Below are positions 11,604-20,962 of a stretch of DNA of 64,000 nt, piece by piece (the first letter of the stretch is position 1; every line of letters starts with the position of its first letter). The stretch spans positions 59,371,852-59,435,851 of the forward strand of contig CM054060.1 of the NCBI GenBank assembly GCA_028641055.1, read 5' to 3'. This stretch comes from Alopecurus myosuroides. Its lineage: Eukaryota > Streptophyta > Magnoliopsida > Poales > Poaceae. Under the pieces are notes generated by a model. The model was not told the DNA's origin, did not search any database, and saw nothing but the letters and a program-made list of their open reading frames with translations. Made by a program: the position numbers and the translations under genes.

Positions 11604-11620
11604 TGGCACCGTTGCCGGGG
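11604..11620 (+). repeat. Second PBS-like copy in A
   Basis: One mismatch to the first PBS (A for G at the fifth base), 71 bp downstream of it. The intervening segment contains CTCCCGTCAAG, also found between the two PBS copies of element B, so the duplication is shared by both families. Confidence 0.85.
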
Positions 11621-11788
11621 AGGAAGAGAATTTCTTCAAGGGGAGTCTCTCACTTCCAATCTCTTTACTTTGTTTTTGTTTTGCTTATTTTATTTTATTT
11701 TGTCTTATTTGCTTCTCTTTATCAAAAACACAAAAAAATTAGTTCCTATTCTAGTTGTAGTTTTATTCCTGTTTTTAGTCTTGTTAAA

Positions 11789-12657
11789 ATGAATACTCCT
11801 GTTCCTGTTATCTTATCACATGAGGAAATTATTTCCACTTTCAAACAAAGGAATGATGGGAGTTTCAAGGAAGCTTTGTCTAGAGTTTTTTTTTATTCCT
11901 ATTGCAAAACTGAACCTAAAATGACTCTAAGCCTGTTTCCGCGTAGTTTTTATTTGGGACTTGTTCTTTACTATAGTTGTGTTTTGGATACTGTGGTTGG
12001 AGGATATTTCCTTCATTGTGATGAAGATCAAGCTTTTGATGCTATTAAAAAATTAATTGTCACTTTCAACTCACCTAGTAGCTCTGATAAGGCCTTTGCA
12101 AGTATTTATGCTAGATTGAACACTCTTGAGACACATATTTCTTGTTTAAGTGAGGGTCATAATCGGATTCGTGAACACCTTGATCATGTTCCAATAAACT
12201 CTGAAGCCTCAAATATAATCCCTGCTATGAAGGTTACTATTAATGGTGAAACTTTTCATGCTCGTTGTGATATTATGTCTGAATTTTGTCTTATGCCTAA
12301 AGAGATTTATGAATCTTTGAACCTTTGGGGACTTGCTGAGGGAGGGGAAGAAATTCCTCTCCTTAATAGCACCACTATATTCCCATTGGGATAGCTGAGG
12401 GGGTGTTTACAAAGATCTTAGGAAAAACGGTCTTCACTGATTATCTTGTTATTGAATGTTTAGGAGGAGGACAAATTACCCTTGGAAGATCTCTGCTGAA
12501 GCTCTTGGGAGCAACTATTGATATGGGGAAAGGTACCATGAATTTTACTCCAAAATCATGTGCAGACCATCAGTTCCCTAAAAACAAGAATAAGGGTAAG
12601 AAAGGTAAACGTAAGCCTCGAAACAATCTGAATGCCCCTCCTTTTGAAAATACTTGA
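11789..12657 (+). pseudogene. Gag/protease-like ORF of A, one frameshift
   Basis: ATG at 11789 (MNTPVPVILSHEEIIS) opens a frame to a TAG at 12392-12394; homology resumes one frame over at about 12370 (IAEGVFTKILGKTVFTDYLV) and ends at 12657 with a lysine-rich tail (KNKNKGKKGKRK). The C-terminal half looks like a retropepsin (AMKVTINGETFHARCDI...LMPKEIYESL, then GQITLGRSLLKLLGATIDM) but the D-[ST]-G catalytic motif is replaced by CDIMSE. The canonical Gag domain of A-left is missing; the N-terminal 150 residues match no domain I know. It starts about 240 bp after the PBS. Confidence 0.7.
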
Positions 12658-15268
12658 TTCCACTTTTCTGGGCCTAGCTTAAAGGCGTTAAAGAAAAGCA
12701 CTTCTTAGGAGATAACCCATGGTTTTATTTTTGCTTTGTTTTTCTATGTTTTCTTTGTGTCAAGGGGTTGTATACTTCTGTAGAAACTCATTTGTATCTT
12801 TCTTTTCATGTTTTAGTAGTGCCAAGTAAGGTTTCTGACGAGAGTTGGAGTTGGTTTTCGGATTTCTGCGCAGGAAACAGATTTCTGCTGTCCACCGTAA
12901 AAAATTGTATAAAATCCTGGAAGATCAGAATGATCTAAATTTATTTGTGCTTATTCCCCAGCTAATTCTGCAACTTTTTCATTCTTTAAGTTTTTCGATC
13001 TAAGCAACCTAAGTGCCTAAAAAAATCGTCTTTATAGACAGTTCTGGTTTTGACAGATTATGTCATTTTTCTTGCATTTGCTCTTTTACGATGTCAAGTG
13101 GGTTTATTTGCTTCACGAAACATAAGTGGCTATAGCTAATGTTTAAAAGTATCAATATCACTTGTGCCATACAGAACAATTAGATTTTTAATTGTTGCAC
13201 TAACCCTCTAATGCGAATTACCGTTTGAGTGTGGTGTGAAGGAAGTTTTCAAGGGTCAAGAGAAGGGGTGATACATGTGATCAAGAAGAGTGCAAGGTCA
13301 AAGATTGGAGATTCCCCTGTGGTTCATCCAAGCATATTTTTAGAAGACTCAATGATTTAAGATTGGGGATGCCCAAGGCATCCCCTTCTGCATCAACTAT
13401 CTTTCAGGTCACTTCTCGTGAAACTATATTTTTATTCGGTCACATCATATGAGTTTACTTGGAGCATCTTTTTTTCTTTCGTTTTCTTTTCTTTTCCTTG
13501 CTGCAATAATATGGTTGGATCTAGAATTCTTTTTTTTTGGGATAAATACACGCTCCGCTTTTTCATTTGAATACTTGTTATGCTAGTATTCTTAGTTTTT
13601 CTTCTAGTCACTACAAAAATTTCTGTTTAGCTCTTGTTTTCATTGCATCTCTTATTCAGAGCTGTTAGTTTTAGTAGTGTTATGTGAGTCCTCTCATGTT
13701 TTCTTTTTGTAGCATTTAGAGAGTTTTTGTTAAAGCATTATTTGTATGGTGCTTGTTGGAAAAAGAAATTGCTGCTTGAGGTAGAATTTTTAACGGTGCA
13801 AGTAGAAGCTTGTATAGATTGTGGCTAGAACTTTTTCATATCATGCTAGATGTTATTTTAGTTTTACAGCCCGATGGTTATTGAGTAGAATGATCAGTCT
13901 CAAATAGATGAGAGTGTTTAATGTGCCATTGAAAGAATCATGAGTTGTTCTTGTCATATTGAAGCATAATATTGTGGTGTTCTCCTTTGAATGTTTTATT
14001 TGGTTGACCTTGGCGCAAACTCACACCATGTTTATGACTATGAAACAGTCACGAATAGCCTCCATGATCATTTAGGTTTTGAACTTGTGGTACCACTTAT
14101 GCTTTGATTAATGATGTTTATGTCGCTATGCATGATTTTGGCACTTATGCTCTCTTGATTTGTCGCTCCCAGTCTTTTGTTAGCCTCCACCTGTACTGAG
14201 TATGAGCTCTACTCGTGCATCCAACTCCCAAAAACCAAAGTTTTCACACTGTGTCCACCATACCTACGTACATGTGGTATTTAACCGCCACTCCAAAGTA
14301 AATTGCTCATGTGTTAGCTTTAAAACTTTCAAAATTACTCATGTTTTTTGCTCTTGTTATAGCTCATGAGGACGTAAATAGAGAATATTTATCTCACCTG
14401 TTGATTGGAATTTCACACCCTGGACTAGTGGCTTCATCCGCTTATCAAATGATAGAAGAGTTGGCAGCGGGGTGCCCAGCCCCAAATTAATAACACAAAT
14501 TCTCTTCATTATTTTTTCCCCTGATTTATCAGTAGCATAATTGTGTAAACAAAAGAGAAAGGGGGATGACCTTCTACCCAGATGCGTCCTTTTATGGGAG
14601 CCACTCTTGTGAATTCTAGTTGGCTTGTGACATATTGAATTTTTTGTTTACCATTCGTTGACATAAGCATACACCTCTCTTTAAAATGTTTTTTATACCT
14701 CTGTTTAATAAAATAAAAGCTCTAGCACATGAGTGACAAAGCTTCCCTCTACGAAGGGCCTTTCTTTTACTTTTATGCTGAGTCTCCATCTTCTAACTTT
14801 ATGCATAGTTGAGAGAGCATTTTTGCCATTCTGAGTTTTATGTGCATTTGTCCCAGAAACATTATTAATTGATTCATGATGTGTTATTGCTTGTCCTCTA
14901 ATTATTTGTTCTAGTCTTCCTCATGAACTTTGAAGGTGTCCTGGAATTTATGTTTTGCCCCACTCTTAAGGACTAGCGAAATATCACTTTGACATGTTCT
15001 CTCTATACTTGAAACAAACGTATATCTTTTGTTGCATTGTTATTCATGATCTTTTATTTGAGTTACTTCTCATGATGTAAGGTGATTGCTATGCTTTATT
15101 ATTAAAGTTCTATTTATCATGCTTGTGTTAAAGTTCTATGATCTCAGCTTACTTATGCTTTTACATAATTGATGATCAAGTTTATGTTGGTAGCATGTCA
15201 CCTCAGAAATTATTGTGTTTTTATCGTTTACCTACTCGAGGACGAGTAGGAACTAAGCTTGGGGATGT
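12658..15268 (+). other. Non-coding 3' internal region of A
   Basis: 2.6 kb with no supported frame. It is the direct counterpart of the 3' region of A-left (inverted, positions 1-1330) for its first 1.35 kb. It ends with AAGCTTGGGGATGT (15255-15268), whose G-rich part is the presumed polypurine tract, directly before the 3' LTR. Confidence 0.8.
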
Positions 15269-16885
15269 TGATACGTCATAAACTTATCCTTAATTTCTGA
15301 TGGTCCATGTTGTTTTCTCATTGTTTCCCACATGATTGCTATACACTTTATGTCATTTTTATCGATTTTCTGGACTAACCTATTAACAAGATGCCACAGA
15401 GCCAGTTCCCTGTTTTCTGATGTTTTTAGTTTCAGACTAGTTGTTCAGGAAATATTCTCGGAATGGGAAAATTCGAAGCCCGGAAGTCTTAGAAACCCCG
15501 GAGGTTCCACGGAGTCCCGAAGAGACCTGGAGGGGGGCCTCAGGGGCCCCACACCATAGGGTGGCGCGCCCCCCTTGGCCGCGCCAGGGGGTGGTGTGGG
15601 TCCCCAGGCCTCCATCGCCTTTGCCCTTTCACCTATATAATCCCCCTGAGGCGTAAACCCTAAATTATCCCACCTTGACTCGAGAAACACCCGAGGCCTC
15701 CGTCACCGTCATCCCGAGATCGGGAGGGTTCTGGAACTCTCCCCGGCACCCTACCGGAGGTGGAAATCATCACCGGAGGGGTCTACACACCATGCCCTCC
15801 TCCAAAGTGATGCGTGAGTAGTTAATTCCTGGACTACGGGTCCATAGAAGTAGCTAGATGGTTGTTCTCTCCACTTCGTACCTCATGTTTAGATCTTGTG
15901 AGTTGCCTAACATGATCAAAATCATCTTTATGTAATGCTACATGTTGTGTTTGGTGGGATCTGATGAATGTTGAATGCTATGTCTTCTTATTATCAATCT
16001 ATCATGTTATCTTCATGTTTATGTTATTTATGATCTTGCATGCTCTCCGTTATTAGTAGATGCTCTGGCCAAGTAGATGCTAGTAACTCCAAGAGGGAGT
16101 ATTTATGCTCGATAGTGGGTTCATGCCTCCTTTTCATCTGTGATCGAGTGACAGAAACGTGACGGATGGGGGATGTGATGTTGCCATTAGGGGGAAAACA
16201 ACAATGCTTTGTCTAAGGATGATGTTATTGTTTACATTACACACTTTGCTTACTGCGATTATCTGTTGCTTGCAACTTAATACCAAATGTTTGTTCGGAT
16301 GATATTCGAAGGGTGGATTTTTAGTCATAGATGCAGTTGGATAACGGTCTATGTTTTTTGTTGTAATGCCCGCATGAATCACATAGTAATCTTTATGTCT
16401 TGCATATGAACTACGGTGTAGCCTTCAGTTCTGTCAATTGCCCAGATGTAATGTTTTCACCACACATGTTATTTATCTTTCACGGAGAGACACCACTAGT
16501 GAACTGTGGACCCCGGTCCTTTTTCCTCATACTGATAAAACACCTACTGCTTTCATACTGCTGCTACTGCTTTCATACTGCTGCTACTGCTTTCATACTG
16601 TTCTCGTACTATTTTCCACACCATACGTTTAACCTCTTTGTGTTCAGCAGAACCAGTGAGATTGACAACCTCACTGCTACGTTGGGACAAAGTGATTTGA
16701 TTGTGTTGTGTAGGTTCCATGCTGTTGCTGAAACGGTAGTGCGCCCTGCCACCTCAGCTGTATCAACCTTCATATATTGCTTGTCCTCCTACTTGTCGAT
16801 TCAACCTTGGTTTCTTTTCCTGAGGGAAAACGTGCTGTTGCACTCTTCACACCTTGCACTTGGGTTCTACCAACGTTAGTCATCA
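15269..16885 (+). repeat. 3' LTR of A (1617 bp)
   Basis: Starts TGATACGTCATAAACTTATCC and ends GTTAGTCATCA. It is 20 bp longer than the 5' LTR; part of this is three copies of a 20-bp unit (CTACTGCTTTCATACTGCTG) at 16544-16600. TATA box at 15634-15641. Divergence from the 5' LTR is clearly higher than between the F or E LTR pairs by eye. Confidence 0.93.
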
Positions 16886-16890
16886 ACATG
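16886..16890. repeat. Target-site duplication of A (right copy)
   Basis: ACATG, identical to 9920-9924. Confidence 0.95.
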
Positions 16891-17129
16891 CTATCAAGGT
16901 TAAGAAACATTTGTTGCTTAATAGGATTGAGGTTGACAAGCCTAGCTTCTATCATCACAACCAAATAAGCTATAGCGATCATGTAGTTATGAGCAAGTTT
17001 AACTACAGGTTTGTCATTAAAATCACGAAGCCGATTATCATGGTTAAAGAATTCTTCAATATTATTTCTTCCAATTATGAATCATTTTCCTACTTTAAGA
17101 TCTTTCATAGCAAATTTAGGGATAGACAT
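16891..17129 (-). pseudogene. Element B N-terminal ORF remnant (proximal part)
   Basis: Minus-strand ATG at 17129 (MSIPKFAMKDLKVGK), an immediate TGA, then FIIGRNNIEEFFNHDN, KPVVKLAHNYMIAIAYLV and NPIKQQMFLNLDS up to the point where A is inserted. It continues in 9630-9919. No nucleic-acid-binding or catalytic motif is visible. It lies where gag normally starts, about 200 bp from the PBS. Broken by stops and the insertion. Confidence 0.6.
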
Positions 17130-17329
17130 CTTAGTAAAACATCAACAAAAACTAACACGAAGGCGAAAACTAAATAAGAAAACAAGTAATGGACTAGAAA
17201 CTAGACAACTAGTTTTTTTAGGTTTTTTATAAAGAGAAAACAAGACTAAACAAAAGTAAACTAAGCAAGAACAAAAAAAGAAGGAAAGACAGTGGAAGTG
17301 TGAGACTCCCCTTGCTACAAACTAGAAGT

Positions 17330-17420
17330 CCCCGGCAATGGCGCCAGAAAAAGTACTGGCATGTACTTGACGGGAGACTTATTGCTAATGATGACTTCGA
17401 AATCGCCGGCAATGGCGCCA
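17330..17420 (-). promoter_or_regulatory. Duplicated primer-binding site of B
   Basis: Two copies on the minus strand: TGGCGCCATTGCCGGGG (17346-17330) and TGGCGCCATTGCCGGC (17420-17405), 74 bp apart, each preceded by AGTACTTTTTC. One base (A for G in CCGTTG) differs from the tRNA-Asp complement. The copy nearest the LTR (17404-17420) is 14-15 bp from the LTR edge; which one is used cannot be read from sequence. Confidence 0.8.
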
Positions 17421-17434
17421 GAAAAAGTACTTAA

Positions 17435-19065
17435 TGCTGACATGATCACACACTCATTAGGAGACCCCAGGCGGAAGATATGATGTAGTCTAGGGTAAAT
17501 TTCCCCCAGTGTGGAACCAGAGTTTATCGAACCAGTAGGACTTCGTAGTCTTGAAGAAGGTTACTTGTATCAACGGTGTCGTTTATCGATGATGACCAAG
17601 CGTGGAACCTGCACACAAGCACAAACTCTCTCTTGCCCCAACTTTCCAGAAGGTTGTCAATCTTTCGGTCTTGTTGAAAATAGGAGAATTAAACGTATAG
17701 AGTCTTGGAAAACAATAAAGGTAAAAATGGAACAACGAGAAAACAATGATGAAAAGTGCTTAAAAGAAGGTTGCAAATATAACGAAAAAAGGACCGGGGG
17801 CAATATATTCACTAGTGGTGTCTCTTCAAGTAAAACAAACATGTTGGGTGAACAAATTACATGTGGGCAATTGACAAATCATGAACGTATAACAATAGTA
17901 TTATGACAAAATATAGTTCATGGGTTATAACATTCTAGGCATTACGTCAAGGCATATGGACCACTATCCAGCATGCATCCATATATAAAAGTCCACCTCA
18001 AGAAAGCTATCCAGCAAATCCCTTGGTACTAATTTGCAACAACGAAGTGATTGTTATGTGTGCAACAGAAAAATACATTAAGAACAATATGTAATGTAAG
18101 AAGTGGTTCTCATCCATAGACAAGAGCATCGATGTTTTCTCCCTAGTGGCAAAAACACCCCCCCCCGCATGTTTCAGTCACTCAAGCGCATGCAACAAGG
18201 AGGCATGAACCCACTATCTAGTATATAAACCCTCTCTTGGAGGTGAAAACAACTACGTGGCCAAGGCAATCATAAACACCGGAGAGTATTGCAAGACAAG
18301 ATTAAAACTCTCTACAAATATAATTGAAGCATCTCAGATTGACATGAACAAACTAATCATAATCTCATGGTTCATCGAATTCCAGCAAACACAATATGCA
18401 AAATTACATAACGGTGGTCTCGATCATGTGAGCAGCTCACGAGACTCTAAAAATGGAGGCATAGGGGAGAGAACAACCATCTAGCTAATGCTATGGACCG
18501 GTAGTCCTAAGATGAACTAATCATGCATATGTCTGAGGCGATCATGGCGATGTAGAGGCCTCCAGTGATGATTTCCCCCTCTGGCAGGATGCCGGAGCAG
18601 GACTCCAGAAGCCCTAGATTGAACTTTTGAGGTGCCGATGCCTCTCTATAAGTTTCGTGGAAAATAACTCTGCCCCTATGTTTTTAGGGTTAAAGGCAAT
18701 ATATAGGCGATGAGGCGGTGTCCAGGGGCCCACAAGACGTGGCCTCGGGGGGGGGGGGTGCGTCTGGCACCCTCCTGGTGGCCCCCTGCTCCCCTCTGGG
18801 TCTCCTATGGACTCCGTCTTCGTTCTGGGTAAAAAATATCTTACGTGGATTTTCAGCCTTTCAGAGAATATTTTCTTCAGAAATTTTCTCAAATAGAAAA
18901 ACAACAAAAAACAAAAACCGGCCTAGGGCATCTTGTTAATAGGTTAGTTAATGAAAACATCCGGAAAACAAAGGCAAACATTTGAAAACATGATTATAAC
19001 GTAAGAGTATTGGATAGAAAACAAGCATGGAGCATCAAAATTATAGATACGTTTGCAACATATCA
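17435..19065 (-). repeat. 5' LTR of B (about 1.63 kb)
   Basis: The right edge at 19065 (CATATCA) is firm; the left edge is TGCTGACATG at 17435 or a few bases away, since only one LTR is visible. It holds a run of 11 or more G at about 18748-18758 and a C run at about 18161-18167. Flank TGACC at 19066-19070 is the expected target duplication. Confidence 0.75.
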
Positions 19066-19195
19066 TGACCCAACAAGAAGAATCGCCATATTCATTCTAG
19101 AAGGCGAAACAAAGGACTACCAAAGCTTCATCTTGCAACACAAGTAAAGAAGTACAACCGACGTGTACATAACTTGTAACATGCTCGGGTACGGC
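19066..19195 (+). other. Old LTR-like host sequence H (left piece)
   Basis: 130 bp between B and the solo LTR, with no coding frame. Joined to 41889-42055 it forms a promoter-like segment with a TATA box at 41911, suggesting a remnant LTR of another Gypsy element. It is the oldest layer visible here. Confidence 0.5.
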
Positions 19196-19529
19196 TGATA
19201 CGTCATAAATGTATCCTTAATTTCTGATGTTCCATGTTGTTTCCTACATGTTTGATATACACTTTATGTCATTTTTATCGATTTTCCGGACTATATTGAC
19301 AAGATGCCACAGAGCCAGCTCCATGTTTTCTGCTATTTTTAGTTTCAGAAAGTTGTTCTGGAAATATTCTCAGAATTGGAAAATCCGAAGTCCGGAGGTC
19401 CTAGAATTCCCGAATGTTCCACGGAGTCCCAAAGAGACCCAGAGGGGGGCCACAGGGGGCCCACACCATAGGGCGGCGCGCCCCATGGTCGCGCCATGGG
19501 GTGGTGTGGGGCCCCCAGGCCTCCGCCGC
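19196..19529 (+). repeat. Solo LTR of the A family, left piece
   Basis: Begins TGATACGTCATAAATG and matches the first 330 bp of the A LTR, including the hairpin. It is interrupted at 19529 by element E (target GCCGC) and resumes at 40612. Preceding bases ACGGC (19191-19195) pair with ACAGC at 41889-41893 as a diverged TSD. Confidence 0.85.
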
Positions 19530-20003
19530 TGTCGTGGGATAATCACGGCAGACGTTACCGGGGGTAACTTATGTTGGGGCAAGACGGCACTGGTGTTTGG
19601 GAGAGGGTTTAGCTCAGAGGAAAACATGATGATATGCGATCTGGAAGCCGGCAAGCAAGTCGCCGGGTCTCCGATCTCGATATATTAATCTCAACTCTCG
19701 TGTTACACTGGATACTCGATACCTATCGATATTGCCCTAATTCTCTCTCTTCTAAACCTAACTAGGGGCCGGCTTATAAAGCATCCGGATCCTTGGCCTG
19801 TTCTCCAAGGCGTACTCTGAGTCCTACCCGAACACTGCTTACAAAACCCTAAACTTCCTTACCGGAACCCACAATCCGGGTTACCAGGCCTACGATCTTG
19901 GGCCTTCTAGAAGCTCCTTTATCCCTTGTCGGGTCTTTGTGCAGCGTCCTTTGGGCCGAGTTACTCCTTGGCGTTGGGCTACCTGGTTATCATCCCTCCA
20001 TCA
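19530..20003 (-). repeat. 3' LTR of E (474 bp)
   Basis: Plus-strand edges TGTCGTGGGATAATC and CCCTCCATCA. Nearly identical to 40137-40611. A TATA-like CTTTATAAG lies on the minus strand within it. Confidence 0.95.
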
Positions 20004-20015
20004 GTAGTCCCCAGA
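20004..20015 (-). promoter_or_regulatory. Polypurine tract of E
   Basis: The minus strand reads TCTGGGGACTAC directly before the LTR start TGATGG. The core GGGGACTA is the same as at the PPT of D (55992-56005). Primes plus-strand DNA synthesis. Confidence 0.75.
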
Positions 20016-20391
20016 ATAGCTTGGGCTTCACGGAATCCTCCTTGAAGCGCTTGCTATTCCCTGTAAAAATACCAAACGTACAAGTCCGTAGAGGCCGGGT
20101 TAAGGTGCTTTGATAAATAGCTAGGCCTAACTCCAAGGTGGCCATATAATAACCCGGCTTTCTCTAGGTCCTTCTTTACTTTCTCCGGGTCAGCGCCCTG
20201 ATAAGAATGTCAAAGACCCGGCTTACTTCACTCGATAACTGATCCTGATATCGCGGAGAAGATCTCCTCCTTATCTCTGTCCGGATATCTCGTCCAGCAC
20301 TTAAAGCATATCTCACCAAATCCAGGCAGGTATCCGTTATTCCGAAATTTCTGGCTCCCACCCGTTGGACTAGGTCTATCCGCCCGCACCT

Positions 20392-20400
20392 TATAAATAG
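20392..20400 (+). promoter_or_regulatory. TATA box of the antisense gene in E
   Basis: TATAAATAG in CCTTATAAATAGGTGCC, on the strand opposite to gag-pol and about 390 bp inside the 3' LTR. A start near 20425 would give a non-coding first exon ending at the donor CTTCA|GTAAGT (20660/20661). D has the matching arrangement at 55483-55489. The stretch 20016-20391 upstream holds no gene. Confidence 0.65.
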
Positions 20401-20962
20401 GTGCCCGGGAGATAACCTAACCCTCCTACGGTTCATTCCAGCTCCTTCCCTTTCCTCATTTGTCGCGCTTGCGCAACACCACCACGAAAACCTCACGCCT
20501 CCTGTCGGAGCAAAACCGCCACCGGCCACGTTCATCTCCGAGCCGCTCCACGCCGCCGCTGAGCTCCGTCGCCACGTCCTCGTCTGGCTCGCCGGGAGTT
20601 GCGAAGGGACATTTAGACTGCGCTATCCGCCGCCGCCGCGTGCTACTCCAATCCCCTTCAGTAAGTTCCTTGTGCCCATCAATTCAACCTTGTAATTTCT
20701 CGATTTATCCCAGATTGGATCTAGGTCAACCCGCGGGCTGTTTTTCTTGCCGCGCCGGATTAGATTGCTTAGATGCTTGTTAATTCCTCCAATAGCTTGA
20801 TTGACGGTCACACACCACTCTCCTATCATCATTAACCATTAATTTCTCCGTAGAATCGCCCGCAATTTTTCCAATCTAGATCCATTTCGTCCCAATTTTC
20901 CGCGCATGTCATTGACACCCGGAAAATCCTTTTCTTCCGGTTCTTTTGCTTGCAGTAGATAC

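Larger units (their letters stand above)
9925..16885 (+). mobile_element. Complete Athila-like Gypsy element A (6961 bp)
   Basis: Plus strand: 5' LTR 9925-11521, PBS 11533-11549, a gag/protease-like frame in two pieces (11789-12657), 2.6 kb without coding sequence, a short G-rich tract before the 3' LTR, and 3' LTR 15269-16885. Perfect 5-bp TSD ACATG. There is no RT, RNase H or integrase, so it depends on another element for movement. LTR and 3' region match A-left, but the coding part differs (see findings). It is inserted into element B. Confidence 0.92.
16891..19065 (-). mobile_element. Athila-like element B, 5' part
   Basis: Minus-strand element with 5' LTR 17435-19065, duplicated PBS (17330-17346 and 17404-17420) and the start of an internal ORF that continues at 9919-9630 across element A. 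The rest of B lies left of element C and is out of the window. Its LTR start on the minus strand (TGATATGTTGCAAACG) differs from the A family, so it is a separate family with the same PBS type. Confidence 0.8.

Noticed and set aside
16400..16879. Hydrophobic ORF that looks like a membrane protein (also 4449-4661, 11095-11337 and 41396-41809)
   Set aside because: It lies in the LTR of the A family and recurs in all copies with differing starts and stops; non-coding LTR sequence.
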